Shown here piece by piece: positions 42,764-51,357 of a DNA stretch of 51,816 nt. The stretch is from NCBI RefSeq assembly GCF_000350525.1, contig NZ_AOCN01000016.1, forward strand, positions 1-51,816. The letters are read 5' to 3'. How positions within the stretch are numbered: position 1 is the first letter of the stretch; the number at the start of each line of letters is the position of its first letter. The stretch comes from Leucobacter salsicius M1-8 (GTDB taxonomy: Bacteria; Actinomycetota; Actinomycetes; Actinomycetales; Microbacteriaceae). Under the pieces are notes generated by a model. It was given only the letters and a program-made list of their open reading frames with translations. It searched no databases and was not told the origin of the DNA. The translations under genes were made by a program, and so were the position numbers.

Positions 42764-44146
42764 CTACTGCGTAGTGATCAGGATTTGAACTTTTCTGTAC
42801 GCGTATCCACGCTTGGCGGTACCTGGGACGTGCTCAATTTCGCCTGCGTCTACGAGGCTCTTCAGAATCTTCTGCATACGGCTCTCTGACTGAATCCCCG
42901 TGAGTTCTCGCGCTTGCTCATTCCGAATCGACGTCTGTGAGTCTAGATACTCGAGGATCTGCTGTTCCGGCGAGGCCAGGCTCTCATGGCGGATTATGAC
43001 GAGGACCGAGTTCTCACGCTCAAGAATTTCTGGCTCTCGCAGGTTCAGCTTGCGCATCGATGCGAATGCGGTGTCGAGTCCTTCACCGACATCCTGGTTT
43101 GGCGGGTCAGGGAAGCGATTGAGGTGCCGCACTAGCTTCGGATTTCGGCTGAGCCGTTCATCGAGGATGTTTTTCGCAGTGATATGTCCGGGGAGCTTTC
43201 CCGGACTCTGCACTTCGATCCGGTTCTCAAAGATCCGGATGTGCACGTCGTCGAGCACGCTGTAGTCGCGATGTAGGACGGCATTAGTTATGACTTCGTG
43301 GAGAGTTTCCTTCGGGTACTTGACCTCGCGCAACCCGTCCTCGGCTAGAAATCTAGCTTCCTCGATCATTGAGATGGTTTCGCTGACCGCAGCATATACC
43401 TGCGCGTACATATGCCCTTCCACCGTTAGCGGGGTCCCTATCAGTTGCGAACGATCAGCGTCGTTGCTGGTGTATCGATAGACCTTAATTCCGCAACGTT
43501 TTGGCAAGGCAGCCTGCGGCTGATCAGCGAAAAGCAGAGTCGCTGCAACCGTCGGTTTTCCTTCGTGAGTCAAATATTGACCACGCAAATAAATCTCTGG
43601 CTCCGCCGTCGGAACAGCAGTGATGAGGTACTCGATGATTGGCTCAGAATTGGTTACGTCCTTGAGAGGTATGTTGAGTGTCTCGTCCTCGAAGGATTCC
43701 ACGCCTTTCGAACGTCTTAGCGCTGTCAGTGCCTCTTCTTCGAGAACGGGCAACGACTGCGCTCCTAGCCGTTTATATGCTTTTCTATCGGATGAAGTCC
43801 GAACGACGCGCGATTTGGTGGCGTTGATATGAAGAACGAGACCGGGAAAACTACTACACCTCAGGAACTCGCCTTGAATATCAACGCCGAAAGGAGAAAC
43901 CTTTTCGAACGCCTGGATATGGCCATTGGCGTCCTCATCATCTGCGAATCCATCCCAGACGTTGCCACTGGCTAGTTCTTCAACTCCGACAAACAGATCG
44001 CCCCCGTCCGCATTACAGAAGGCCGATAGATGCCGCGTCAGCTTTGCGGGCTCTATGCGAATGGACTTGAAGTCCATGAAGTGGCCCTCGGTACGCGAGA
44101 GAAGCTTCGCTGCCTCATCGTCAGTAATCGTTACTGTGTTCAACAT
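42764..44146 (-). CDS. AlbA_2 (Schlafen-like) and GHKL ATP-binding protein
   Basis: A 460-aa protein. The N-terminal AlbA_2 domain (about 18-140) has EGHFMDFKSIRIEPAKL and FCNADGGDLFVGVEE. A central region leads to a GHKL-like segment (about 280-370) with HEVITNAVLHRDYSVLDDVHIRIFENRIEVQSPG, the ATP-binding N-box pattern. The C-terminal 80 residues look like a winged helix (ILEYLDSQTSIRNEQARELTGIQSESRMQKIL). Such proteins are widespread in mobile elements and are variously viewed as regulators or defence components; the function is not established. ATG start at 44146. Confidence 0.85.
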   Translation of the reverse strand: MLNTVTITDDEAAKLLSRTEGHFMDFKSIRIEPAKLTRHLSAFCNADGGDLFVGVEELASGNVWDGFADDEDANGHIQAFEKVSPFGVDIQGEFLRCSSFPGLVLHINATKSRVVRTSSDRKAYKRLGAQSLPVLEEEALTALRRSKGVESFEDETLNIPLKDVTNSEPIIEYLITAVPTAEPEIYLRGQYLTHEGKPTVAATLLFADQPQAALPKRCGIKVYRYTSNDADRSQLIGTPLTVEGHMYAQVYAAVSETISMIEEARFLAEDGLREVKYPKETLHEVITNAVLHRDYSVLDDVHIRIFENRIEVQSPGKLPGHITAKNILDERLSRNPKLVRHLNRFPDPPNQDVGEGLDTAFASMRKLNLREPEILERENSVLVIIRHESLASPEQQILEYLDSQTSIRNEQARELTGIQSESRMQKILKSLVDAGEIEHVPGTAKRGYAYRKVQILITTQ

Positions 44147-44317
44147 AACGCCACCATAGCGTCCTCGGACGACAACGACGGCATAATCATTGGCAACGGA
44201 ATGATCGTCTTCTTCCCTTCAGGCCCGTGGATCACCATCCTGACGATTCGAGTGCGTCCGGGGCCCGTGCCGTCAGTGTTCAGCAAAAAGGTTTGTCGAC
44301 GACAGTGTTGGGTAGGT

Positions 44318-44545
44318 TTACCTGCGGGTGGTCCCTCGAGACCTCGCAAGTTCACTATCGAATTTACTTCTCATGCCATCTGAGATGAATTCATCTTTAA
44401 TCAGGTCCGGGTTTGCGCCCTCGATAACCTGCATCACAAGGTAAGAGATGTGCTTCTGGTCGTGCCCGGGCAAATAGTAATTCGATTCAATTTTTGGCGC
44501 ACCTTCACACCCGCAGAGACATAGCGAGCGTCCGGATATAGTCAT
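44318..44545 (-). CDS. Small Cys/His-rich protein with CxCGC and PGHD motif
   Basis: A 75-aa protein with LCLCGCEGAPKIESNYYLPGHDQKH: closely spaced cysteines and a PGHD segment, a pattern I associate with short actinobacterial phage proteins that likely bind zinc. A helix-forming tail (ISYLVMQVIEGANPDLIKDEF) follows. The ATG at 44545 has no ribosome site, but TAGTAT lies eight bases upstream, so it may be leaderless. The 44147-44317 interval holds the promoter of the AlbA_2 gene and no clear gene. Confidence 0.7.
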   Translation of the reverse strand: MTISGRSLCLCGCEGAPKIESNYYLPGHDQKHISYLVMQVIEGANPDLIKDEFISDGMRSKFDSELARSRGTTRR

Positions 44546-44791
44546 GTTCTAAATACTAGCCATATCTCGAGGCAGACCTATCGACTCTACTTGGAGTCTC
44601 CCGTGCCCTCACGAGCGGTATGGATACGTTGCCCGCTCTTCCATTCCCAGTGCGCCAGAGAAGCAGGGGTACGTCTGCCGCGAGGCTACTCCGCAAAGGA
44701 ACCCGCCAGTCTGTTCGGGAAACACACTCGTGCCTCACGTGAACTTTGAAGGAGAAGGGCGGGACCCGTGGTGGTGGCTTCAATAGCTGCG

Positions 44792-44807
44792 AGGTGTCGT
44801 TGGATGG
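44792..44807. other. attR junction
   Basis: Element arm AGGTGTCGT (44792-44800), then TGG, then ATGG (44804-44807), after which the pilin sequence CTGCCGTCGCC resumes. The arm is the reverse complement of the arm at attL, and both flank the shared ATGG. The 44546-44791 interval inside the element shows no gene. Confidence 0.82.
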
Positions 44808-44911
44808 CTGCCGTCGCCTTCGCCGGCCTTCTCGTCGCGATTCTGCGTTCCGCGGAGATCCGGGCCATGCTCGTACAGCTCGTGGAAGATGCGCTGGGCG
44901 CGGCGGGGTAG
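44804..44911 (+). pseudogene. Interrupted DUF4244-like Flp pilin, 3' part
   Basis: From ATG 44804 the frame reads MAAVAFAGLLVAILRSAEIR and AMLVQLVEDALGAAG, then TAG. This is the hydrophobic helix and C-terminus that the 5' fragment (35235-35501) lacks; joined at the ATG codon they give an unbroken 123-aa pilin of the DUF4244 type. With the element in place the fragment has no ribosome site of its own, so no working pilin should be made until excision. Confidence 0.88.
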
Positions 44912-44939
44912 ATCTGTGGCGAGCGGGGTAGGCGGGGCT

Positions 44940-45320
44940 ATGACGGGGCTGTATCGTCCACGAGATCTGCGGCGCGACGAACGCGGAACGGTGACGGCAG
45001 AGTTTGCTGTGGTGGTTCCTGCGGTGCTCGTGATCCTCGGACTGGTGGTCGGTGGCATCGTGATCGCGACTAACCGACTCACGCTCGCCTCAGCCGCCGC
45101 CGACATCGCCCGGCTCGAAGCCCGCGGCGACATCGGCCTATCAACAGAGCGCCTCGCGGGTGCGGGGGCTGGCGTCACCGTGGAACGGAATCGTAACGGC
45201 GGGCTGCTGTGCATCACGCTGCGGGCGGGCCCACAGCGGGGCATCCTTGCCGCGCTCGCCGTCGAAGGCGAAGCGTGCGCGGCGGTGACCGACCCGCCAG
45301 AAGACACACGCAAGACGTAG
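44940..45320 (+). CDS. TadE-like minor pilin/pseudopilin
   Basis: A 126-aa protein with a prepilin-type site: DERG followed by TVTAEFAVVVPAVLVILGLVVGGI, with Glu at +5 and Phe at +6, the TadE signature. The C-terminal half is soluble (ARLEARGDIGLSTERLAGAG). It belongs to the Flp/Tad pilus. The start is the ATG at 44940 or an in-frame GTG at 44916. It lies downstream of the broken pilin, so its expression may be affected by the insertion. Confidence 0.88.
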   Translation: MTGLYRPRDLRRDERGTVTAEFAVVVPAVLVILGLVVGGIVIATNRLTLASAAADIARLEARGDIGLSTERLAGAGAGVTVERNRNGGLLCITLRAGPQRGILAALAVEGEACAAVTDPPEDTRKT

Positions 45321-45334
45321 AAAGGGGAACCCCC

Positions 45335-46111
45335 ATGAGTGCACCGGTACTGCTCGGCTGTGCGGCCGCAGCCCTCTGCCTCGGCATCCCCGTGCTGGCC
45401 GCCGGCAGCCATCTCGTTGCCGCGCAACGGATCACCGGGGCAGCTGACGCGGCTGCGCTCGCCGCCGCTGACAGCCTCACCGGGTGGCTCGCGGACGAAC
45501 CCTGCGAGGCGGCGACCGAGGTTGCCCGCAGCGTGGGGGCGAACCTGCAACGCTGCGACACGAACCCGGCGTTAGGTGAGGTGCGGGTGATACTGACCGT
45601 GGGCACGCCGATCGGAACGGTGACGGCGCGCGCTCGCGCGGGTGGCGTTCCCCCAGAGAAGTACGGATCGGGGGTGTGGACTTGGCCCGCAGCCGTGGGC
45701 GGCGTGGCACAGGGGTTTCATGACGGGCTCGCGGTTGACCTGGCTGCGCCGCTGGGAAGTACGTTGTATGCCCCGTACGATGCGGTCATCATTGCTGCTG
45801 GCCCCGATGGTGGGGGCGTCCCAGCGGTATGCCGCACCACCCCGGGTTGGTGGCGCGGAGAAAATGAGACCGTCATCATGAGGCACGACTACGGTGGCCG
45901 TACGATCTATAGCTCTCACAACCACGTCAAACCGGGCTCTACGAGCACGCTCGGACTCAAAGTCGGCTCGCGAGTGCGGGCGGGGCAGCCCGTCGCCACC
46001 GCTGGAATGAGCGGGTGTACCTCGGGCCCGCACTCGCACTTCACACTTTCGACGCGCCCCGAAAACTCGTTTCCCAACCTCAATCCGTTTTCGTTTCTCA
46101 GTCAGCCGTAA
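45335..46111 (+). CDS. Fusion of a TadG-like minor pilin domain and an M23 peptidase
   Basis: 258 residues. The first 100 or so resemble the TadG/Rv3654c-type proteins that end pilus loci (hydrophobic start, then ITGAADAAALAAADSL). Residues about 108-258 form an M23 (LytM-like) metallopeptidase fold: AAPLGSTLYAPYDAVIIAAG, YSSHNHVKPG and the final HxH at H233 and H235 (GPHSHFTL). The first metal site is unusual: H129 and D135 are separated by five residues instead of three. The protein could open peptidoglycan for the pilus. AAAGGGGA precedes the ATG, 14 bases after tadE. Confidence 0.85.
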   Translation: MSAPVLLGCAAAALCLGIPVLAAGSHLVAAQRITGAADAAALAAADSLTGWLADEPCEAATEVARSVGANLQRCDTNPALGEVRVILTVGTPIGTVTARARAGGVPPEKYGSGVWTWPAAVGGVAQGFHDGLAVDLAAPLGSTLYAPYDAVIIAAGPDGGGVPAVCRTTPGWWRGENETVIMRHDYGGRTIYSSHNHVKPGSTSTLGLKVGSRVRAGQPVATAGMSGCTSGPHSHFTLSTRPENSFPNLNPFSFLSQP

Positions 46112-46142
46112 CCTGATTTCTGGGATGGGGTCATAATGGAGT

Positions 46143-46170
46143 GGCCCGGGCCGTGCTGGATTCCCGGGCG
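46143..46170. terminator. Weak hairpin after the pilus operon
   Basis: GCCCGGG and CCCGGGC face each other across a short spacer in the 184-bp gap before topA. There is no T-run, so termination is uncertain. Confidence 0.35.
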
Positions 46171-46295
46171 CTTATGTGTATCGTGGCGTGCAGGCACAGT
46201 CGCAGACATGGTTGTAACAGCAGTTGCGGACGCACGTGCAGATGCGCGGGCTAGCCCCGCCAGCGCCACGAACTAAATACGTACGAAGGAGACCC

Positions 46296-49091
46296 GTGAA
46301 GGGCACGAAGAAGCTCGTAATCGTCGAGTCGCCGACCAAGGCGAAGAAGATCGGCGAATTCCTGGGCCCCGACTATGAAGTCATTGCATCTGTCGGGCAC
46401 ATTCGTGATCTCGCTGAACCTTCACAGCTCCCCGCGGACCTCAAGAAGGGCCCGTTTGGCAAGTTCGCCGTCGACGTCGATAACGGATTCGCCCCCTACT
46501 ACGCGGTCAACGACAACAAGAAGAAGACAGTCGCCGAGCTCAAGCGAGCTCTGAAAGATGCGAACGAAGTATTGCTCGCAACTGATGAGGACCGCGAGGG
46601 CGAGGCCATCGCGTGGCACCTGCTAGAGGTGCTGAAGCCCAAGGTTCCCGTCAAGCGCATGGTGTTCCACGAGATCACCAAGGAAGCGATTGACGAGGCA
46701 AGTCGCAATACGCGAGACCTCGATATCGCTCTCGTCGACGCGCAAGAGACGCGACGAATTCTCGATCGCCTCTACGGCTACGACATTTCACCCGTACTGT
46801 GGCGCAAGGTGGCTCCGAAGCTCTCGGCCGGCCGAGTACAGTCGGCGGCAACGCGCCTGGTCGTGGACCGCGAGCGCGAGCGCCAGGCGTTCAACGCGGC
46901 AGAGTACTGGTCGCTCTCGGCGACCTTCACCCCCGCAGGCGATACCGCTTTCGCGGCGCGCTTGGTGCGACTTGATGCCCAGCGCATTGCTACCGGTGCC
47001 GACTTCGGTGACGACGGCGCGCTCAAGGCAAAGTCGGCTGCGGCGGGCGTGATCCTGCTCGAGAAGCAGCGCGCTGAGACCCTGGCGCAGCTGTGCACCC
47101 CGGGCACCGAGGCAGACGTGGTGTCGGTCGAAACGAAGCCGCACACGCGACGCCCCGCAGCCCCGTTCACGACGTCGACGCTCCAGCAGGAGGCGTCACG
47201 AAAGCTTCGCTTCAGCTCGCGGCAGACGATGTCGTACGCGCAGTCGCTGTACGAAAACGGTTACATCACTTATATGCGTACCGACTCGCCCACGCTGTCG
47301 AAGCAGGCGATCACGGCAGCTCGGTCGCAGGCCGCACAGCTGTACGGTACCGAGACGATTCCCGAGAAGCCGCGCGTCTACATGGGCAAGTCGAAGGGCG
47401 CCCAGGAGGCGCACGAGGCTATTCGCCCCGCCGGTGACGTGTTCGAGCGCCCCACCGCGCTCAAGGGCAAGCTGACGCAGGGCGAGCACGCACTGTACGA
47501 ACTGATCTGGAAGCGCACGGTCGCCAGCCAGATGTCAGACGCCAAGGGCTCGACCGACACGGTCACCGTGGGTATCAGCGTTACCGAGTCCGGCCGCGAA
47601 GCAGCAACGCGCGCCGAGTTTACGGCCAGCGGCACCGTCATCACCTTCCCCGGCTTCCTGCTCGCATACGAGGAGGGCCGCGATGAAAAGCGCGGTGACT
47701 CCGAGCAGAACGTCACACTGCCTCAGCTCGCCACCGGCCAGAAGCTCGGTGTCTCCGACACCGAGGCCAAGGGCCACGAGACGAGCCCGCCGCCGCGTTA
47801 CACCGAGGCAAGCCTGACCAAGCGTCTGGAAGAGCTCGGCATCGGCCGACCCTCGACCTATGCCGCCATCATCAGTACGATCATGGACCGCGGGTACGTC
47901 TCGAAGAAGGGCCAGGCCCTCGTTCCCAGCTGGATCGCATTCTCTGTCGTGCGCCTGCTCGAGACCCACTTCTCGGCTCTGGTCGACTACGACTTCACCG
48001 CTTCAATGGAGGATGACCTCGACCGCATCGCATCGGGAGACGCCGACCGCACGACGTGGCTCGGCGAGTTCTACTTCGGCAGCGACAATCACCCCGGCCT
48101 GCGCGGCGTCGTCGACAACCTGGGCGAGATCGACGCCCGTGCGATCAACACGATCAAGATCGACGACCAGATCTCGCTGCGCAACGGCAAGTATGGCCCG
48201 TACCTCGAGGTCACCGATGACAAGTGTGAGCCCGACGAGACCGGTGAGATCAAGCCCCGCAGCGTCAACATCCCCGACGGGCTCGCACCTGACGAGCTGA
48301 CCCCCGCGCGCGCTCACGAGCTCGCTGACGCAGAGCCGCTCGAGGACCGCATCGTCGGTGTCCACCCCGAAACCGGCAAGCGCATCGCGGCAAAGAACGG
48401 GCGCTTTGGTCCGTACGTCACGGAGCTGCTGGACGAGGGCGAGGAGCTTCCTAAGGGAGTGAAGGCGCGTACGTCGTCACTGTTCAAGAGCATGGACCCG
48501 GCAACGGTCGATCTTGACACGGCGGTCGCGCTGCTGGATCTGCCCCGCACCGTGGGCGTCGACCCCGAGTCGGGCAATGAGATCACCGCGCAAAACGGCC
48601 GCTACGGTGCCTACATCAAGAAGGGCACGGACTCCCGGTCACTGGCGAGCGAGGACGCGATTTTCACGATCGACCTCCCAGGAGCGCTCGAGCTGTTCGC
48701 ACAGCCCAAGTATGGCGGCCGCAAGGCTGCAAGCTCGCTCAAGGAATTTGACGCTGACCCGGTGAGCGGCAAGCCAGTCAAGGTGAAGGACGGCCGCTTC
48801 GGCCCCTACGTCACCGACGGCGAGACCAACGCGACGATTCCGCGCGGCGACAGCGTCGAGGATCTCACGTTTGCGCGCGCGACTGAACTGCTCGCAATTA
48901 AGCGTGCCAAGGGGCCTGCCAAGAAGAAGGCCCCGGCCAAGAAGGCCGCCGCAAAGAAGCCTGCCGCGAAGGCTGCTGGCGCGAAGGCTGTTGATCCGGC
49001 GCGCTCTGCGGCCGCGAAGAAGGCCGCCGAGACGCGCAAGGCAAATGCTGCAAAGAAGGCCGCAGAGGCGGCCGCAGCGGCAGCCGAGTAG
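46296..49091 (+). CDS. topA: DNA topoisomerase I
   Basis: A 931-aa type IA topoisomerase. The Toprim domain starts KLVIVESPTKAKKIGEFL, with acidic ATDEDREGEAIAWHL; the catalytic Tyr lies in YENGYITYMRTDSPTLS. Several C-terminal repeats (FGPYV/YGPYL type, e.g. NGRFGPYVTELLDEG, NGRYGAYIKKG and DGRFGPYVTDG) replace zinc fingers, as in actinobacterial TopA, and a Lys/Ala-rich tail of about 60 residues (KKAPAKKAAAKKPAAK) ends the protein. It relaxes negative supercoils. GAAGGAG precedes the GTG at 46296. tmk follows six bases later. Confidence 0.97.
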   Translation: MKGTKKLVIVESPTKAKKIGEFLGPDYEVIASVGHIRDLAEPSQLPADLKKGPFGKFAVDVDNGFAPYYAVNDNKKKTVAELKRALKDANEVLLATDEDREGEAIAWHLLEVLKPKVPVKRMVFHEITKEAIDEASRNTRDLDIALVDAQETRRILDRLYGYDISPVLWRKVAPKLSAGRVQSAATRLVVDRERERQAFNAAEYWSLSATFTPAGDTAFAARLVRLDAQRIATGADFGDDGALKAKSAAAGVILLEKQRAETLAQLCTPGTEADVVSVETKPHTRRPAAPFTTSTLQQEASRKLRFSSRQTMSYAQSLYENGYITYMRTDSPTLSKQAITAARSQAAQLYGTETIPEKPRVYMGKSKGAQEAHEAIRPAGDVFERPTALKGKLTQGEHALYELIWKRTVASQMSDAKGSTDTVTVGISVTESGREAATRAEFTASGTVITFPGFLLAYEEGRDEKRGDSEQNVTLPQLATGQKLGVSDTEAKGHETSPPPRYTEASLTKRLEELGIGRPSTYAAIISTIMDRGYVSKKGQALVPSWIAFSVVRLLETHFSALVDYDFTASMEDDLDRIASGDADRTTWLGEFYFGSDNHPGLRGVVDNLGEIDARAINTIKIDDQISLRNGKYGPYLEVTDDKCEPDETGEIKPRSVNIPDGLAPDELTPARAHELADAEPLEDRIVGVHPETGKRIAAKNGRFGPYVTELLDEGEELPKGVKARTSSLFKSMDPATVDLDTAVALLDLPRTVGVDPESGNEITAQNGRYGAYIKKGTDSRSLASEDAIFTIDLPGALELFAQPKYGGRKAASSLKEFDADPVSGKPVKVKDGRFGPYVTDGETNATIPRGDSVEDLTFARATELLAIKRAKGPAKKKAPAKKAAAKKPAAKAAGAKAVDPARSAAAKKAAETRKANAAKKAAEAAAAAAE

Positions 49092-49096
49092 GCGGC

Positions 49097-49747
49097 GTGA
49101 GCGCAGCAGGTATGCCCGGCGTCTTCATCACCTTCGAGGGGGGCGACGGCGCGGGCAAAACCACGCAGTCTGAGCTACTCTCGGGCTGGCTCGAAGCGCG
49201 CGGCCACGAGGTCGTGCGCACCCGTGAACCCGGCGGCACGCCGCTGGGAGTGCGGGTGCGAGAGCTGCTGCTGCACGGCGGCGGCGAGATCGGCGAGTTC
49301 AACGCCCGCGCTGAGGCGCTGCTGTATGCCGCAGATCGCGCGCAGCATGTTGCGCATGTCGTGCGTCCGGCGATCGCGCGGGGCGCGATCGTGGTGCAGG
49401 ATCGCTACATCGACTCCTCACTGGCCTACCAGGGGGCGGGCCGAGTCCTCGACGTCTCCGACGTGCGCCGCATCAGCGAATGGGCGACGGGCGGGCTGTG
49501 GCCGCACCTGACGGTACTGCTCGACGCGAGCACAGAGCTCGCGGCCGAGCGCCGGGCCGCCCGCGGCGGCGGCGCCGACCGGCTCGAAGCGGAAGCCGCT
49601 GAGTTCCACGCCGCAGTGCGGGCGGGCTTCCTGGCGCTCGCGGAGTTGGACTCAGATCGCTATCTCGTGTTGGATGCCGCGCTCCCGGCCGATGAGCTGC
49701 ACACCCGAGTGATCGCGCGGGTCGCGCCGCTCATCGCGGGGACGTAA
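49097..49747 (+). CDS. tmk: Thymidylate kinase
   Basis: A 216-aa dTMP kinase. P-loop GGDGAGKT at 15-22, DRYIDSSLAYQG lid/base motif, and the EFNARAEALLYAADRAQHV block are present. It phosphorylates dTMP to dTDP. The GTG start is five bases after the topA stop; an ATG at 49112 is an alternative. The topA-tmk pair is common in actinobacteria. Confidence 0.95.
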   Translation: MSAAGMPGVFITFEGGDGAGKTTQSELLSGWLEARGHEVVRTREPGGTPLGVRVRELLLHGGGEIGEFNARAEALLYAADRAQHVAHVVRPAIARGAIVVQDRYIDSSLAYQGAGRVLDVSDVRRISEWATGGLWPHLTVLLDASTELAAERRAARGGGADRLEAEAAEFHAAVRAGFLALAELDSDRYLVLDAALPADELHTRVIARVAPLIAGT

Positions 49748-49810
49748 CCCGCAGGTCTCGCGGAGCACTGCTCTTCACCGCCCCAAGCGGTAATGATCAC
49801 AAGCTAGGAC

Positions 49811-50878
49811 ATGTCAATGGATGATAAGTCGGTAGGCCGTTCGGAGTACTCTCGGCTGCGCAAAATTGGTATCGCGAGCTGGTCTGCCGTGGGGGTCGCC
49901 GTTGTCGCGATACTCGTGGCGGGCGGAATCAGTGCGCTGAGCGGCATCGTGGTGCCGCTCATCATCGCGGTGATTCTCGGTACGGTGCTCGAACCGGTTG
50001 TGGGCTGGCTCACCAACCGCAACATGCCCCGTGCACTGGCCGCGGCCGTTGTGTTGTTGGTGGTCATCGCGTTGACCGCAGGCATCGCCGTCATCGTCGT
50101 TCGCGGATTCATTCACCAGATTCCTGAAATTTCGGCACAGCTCTTGAAGGGCTGGGCTCACCTCCTGAACTGGCTGCGATCCTTCGACGTCAACCCGATG
50201 TGGCTCGAGCAGCTGCGTGCGGCAGGCAGCGAAGCACTGTCGGGCGCGGGAGCCGGAGCCATGGGCATGGTGACCGGCGCCGTGTACGGCGTTATCTCGT
50301 TTTCCCTTGGAACCTTTTTCGCCGTCTACTTCCTGTACTTCGTGCTGCGAGACAGTCGGGCATTTCCCGCCTGGTTGGCCAGGGTCACGGGCCGAGATGA
50401 AGCCCTCGTCACCGCGATCGATGCAAACGTGCGCCAGTCGATGCGCGGGTACTTCAGTGGGACTGCACTCACCGCCGTGATTACCGCACCCATTTTCATC
50501 ATTCCGCTGCTGCTGCTCAAGATTCCCCTCGTGATCCCGACTCTGATCCTGTACTTTGTGCTGTCGTTCGTCCCGTTTGTGGGCGCATGGCTGACCGGAG
50601 CGTTTGCCATTCTGATCGCGTTTGGCTTTGGCGGGCCGAACGCCGCTCTAATCGTGGCGATTAGTCTGCTGGTATCGAACGGGCCAATTCAGAACGTGGT
50701 GCTGTCGTGGGCGTTGGGGTCTTCGCTTCAGCTGCATCCGGTGACAGTTCTGATCTCTACCATCGGCGGCGGAGTGGTTGCCGGCGCGCTCGGAATGGTG
50801 CTGGGTCCGCCCGTGGTATCGGCGCTCCAGAAGGGGTTTGCGACGGTTCGCCAGTTCCGTGAGCGGGAGCGGGTGTGA
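49811..50878 (+). CDS. AI-2E family transporter (UPF0118 membrane protein)
   Basis: A 355-aa polytopic membrane protein. Helix pair at the start (SAVGVAVVAILVAGGISALSG), GTVLEPVVGWLTNRNMPRALAAAVVLL with the family's PV..L..R..PRALA pattern, central FLYFVLRDSRAFP, and later LYFVLSFVPFVGAWLTG and GPPVVSALQ. Members include autoinducer-2 exporters and sodium/proton antiporter-like proteins, so the substrate is open. Starts at ATG 49811; ATG 49817 is also possible. The 63-bp gap before it shows no terminator. Confidence 0.9.
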   Translation: MSMDDKSVGRSEYSRLRKIGIASWSAVGVAVVAILVAGGISALSGIVVPLIIAVILGTVLEPVVGWLTNRNMPRALAAAVVLLVVIALTAGIAVIVVRGFIHQIPEISAQLLKGWAHLLNWLRSFDVNPMWLEQLRAAGSEALSGAGAGAMGMVTGAVYGVISFSLGTFFAVYFLYFVLRDSRAFPAWLARVTGRDEALVTAIDANVRQSMRGYFSGTALTAVITAPIFIIPLLLLKIPLVIPTLILYFVLSFVPFVGAWLTGAFAILIAFGFGGPNAALIVAISLLVSNGPIQNVVLSWALGSSLQLHPVTVLISTIGGGVVAGALGMVLGPPVVSALQKGFATVRQFRERERV

Positions 50879-50896
50879 TCCCGCGGGTGACTTTTT
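50869..50896 (+). terminator. Probable terminator after the AI-2E transporter gene
   Basis: GCGGG (50869-50873) pairs with CCCGC (50880-50884), followed after seven bases by TTTTT. The stem is short and overlaps the stop codon, so it is modest evidence. Confidence 0.45.
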
Positions 50897-51066
50897 CTGA
50901 TTAGTACGGCTCATTGAACTGGTCTTACGCACAATGAAACTGATGCCTGGAACCCTGCACCGGAAAGCGACACGATCATGAACATCGAAGGACTCGGGTC
51001 TGCTGTCGGTTTGCTTGAGTCCAAGTCTGCTTCGATCGTGAGGTCGAAGCTGGAAGGATGGCAGTC

Positions 51067-51357
51067 ATGCCGATCAAGTACAGCGAAGAGTTCAAGCGTG
51101 ACGCTGTGGGGCTCGTGGAGTCTGGAATTTCACAGAAGCAAGTGTGCCGAGATCTGGGTGTCTCGAAGTCCGCGCTCAGCGCATGGATCCAAGACGCGAG
51201 ATTTCAATCACACGGGATGACCCCATCGAAAGATCCCGACGAGCAGCGCGAGATGCGGCAAGCATTGAAACGCATTCGTGAGCTCGAGATGGAAAACGAA
51301 GTGCTCCGCCGTGCGGCAGCCTATTTGTCACAGGTGCATATCACGCCCCCAAAATGA
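51067..51357 (+). CDS. IS3-family transposase OrfA
   Basis: A 96-aa helix-turn-helix protein (MPIKYSEEFKRDAVGLVESG, then ISQKQVCRDLGVSKSALSAWI) followed by a leucine-zipper-like helix (LKRIRELEMENEVLRRAAAYL) as in OrfA proteins. It binds the IS ends. GGAAGG lies nine bases before the ATG at 51067; an ATG at 51058 is too close to it. The TGA overlaps the OrfB ATG. Confidence 0.92.
   Translation: MPIKYSEEFKRDAVGLVESGISQKQVCRDLGVSKSALSAWIQDARFQSHGMTPSKDPDEQREMRQALKRIRELEMENEVLRRAAAYLSQVHITPPK
51348..51354 (+). other. Programmed -1 frameshift site
   Basis: The heptamer C CCA AAA, in the OrfA frame, stands directly before the OrfA stop TGA at 51355. It fits the X XXY YYZ rule and would move ribosomes into the OrfB frame to make the OrfAB transposase. 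Confidence 0.65.

Larger units (their letters stand above)
35499..44803. mobile_element. 9.3-kb integrative element in the pilin gene (serine integrase, Prim-Pol and SF3 helicase)
   Basis: The element splits the pilin gene precisely between codons 88 and 89 and restores the frame on the other side. Content, left to right: a 40-aa protein; a large serine integrase; a coupled 60-aa protein; a structured noncoding region; an SF3 helicase; a Prim-Pol primase; a nuclease-like protein and XRE regulator pair with operators; an AlbA_2/GHKL protein; a small Cys/His protein. Its DNA is visibly richer in A and T than the flanks. No capsid, terminase, tail, relaxase or FtsK-like gene is present, so it would depend on a helper to move. 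It fits a phage satellite or small mobilizable island with its own replication. I recognise no named family. Confidence 0.9.

Noticed and set aside
44140..44355. A 71-aa minus-strand frame overlapping both the small Cys/His gene and the AlbA_2 start
   Set aside because: It overlaps two better-supported genes at its two ends. The stretch VIHGPEGKKTIIP vaguely recalls HicA toxins but lacks the catalytic His context; not enough to annotate.
35499..44803. Interpretation as an actinobacterial conjugative element (AICE) or a complete prophage
   Set aside because: There is no FtsK/SpoIIIE-like translocase, relaxase, terminase, portal, capsid or tail gene in the interval.
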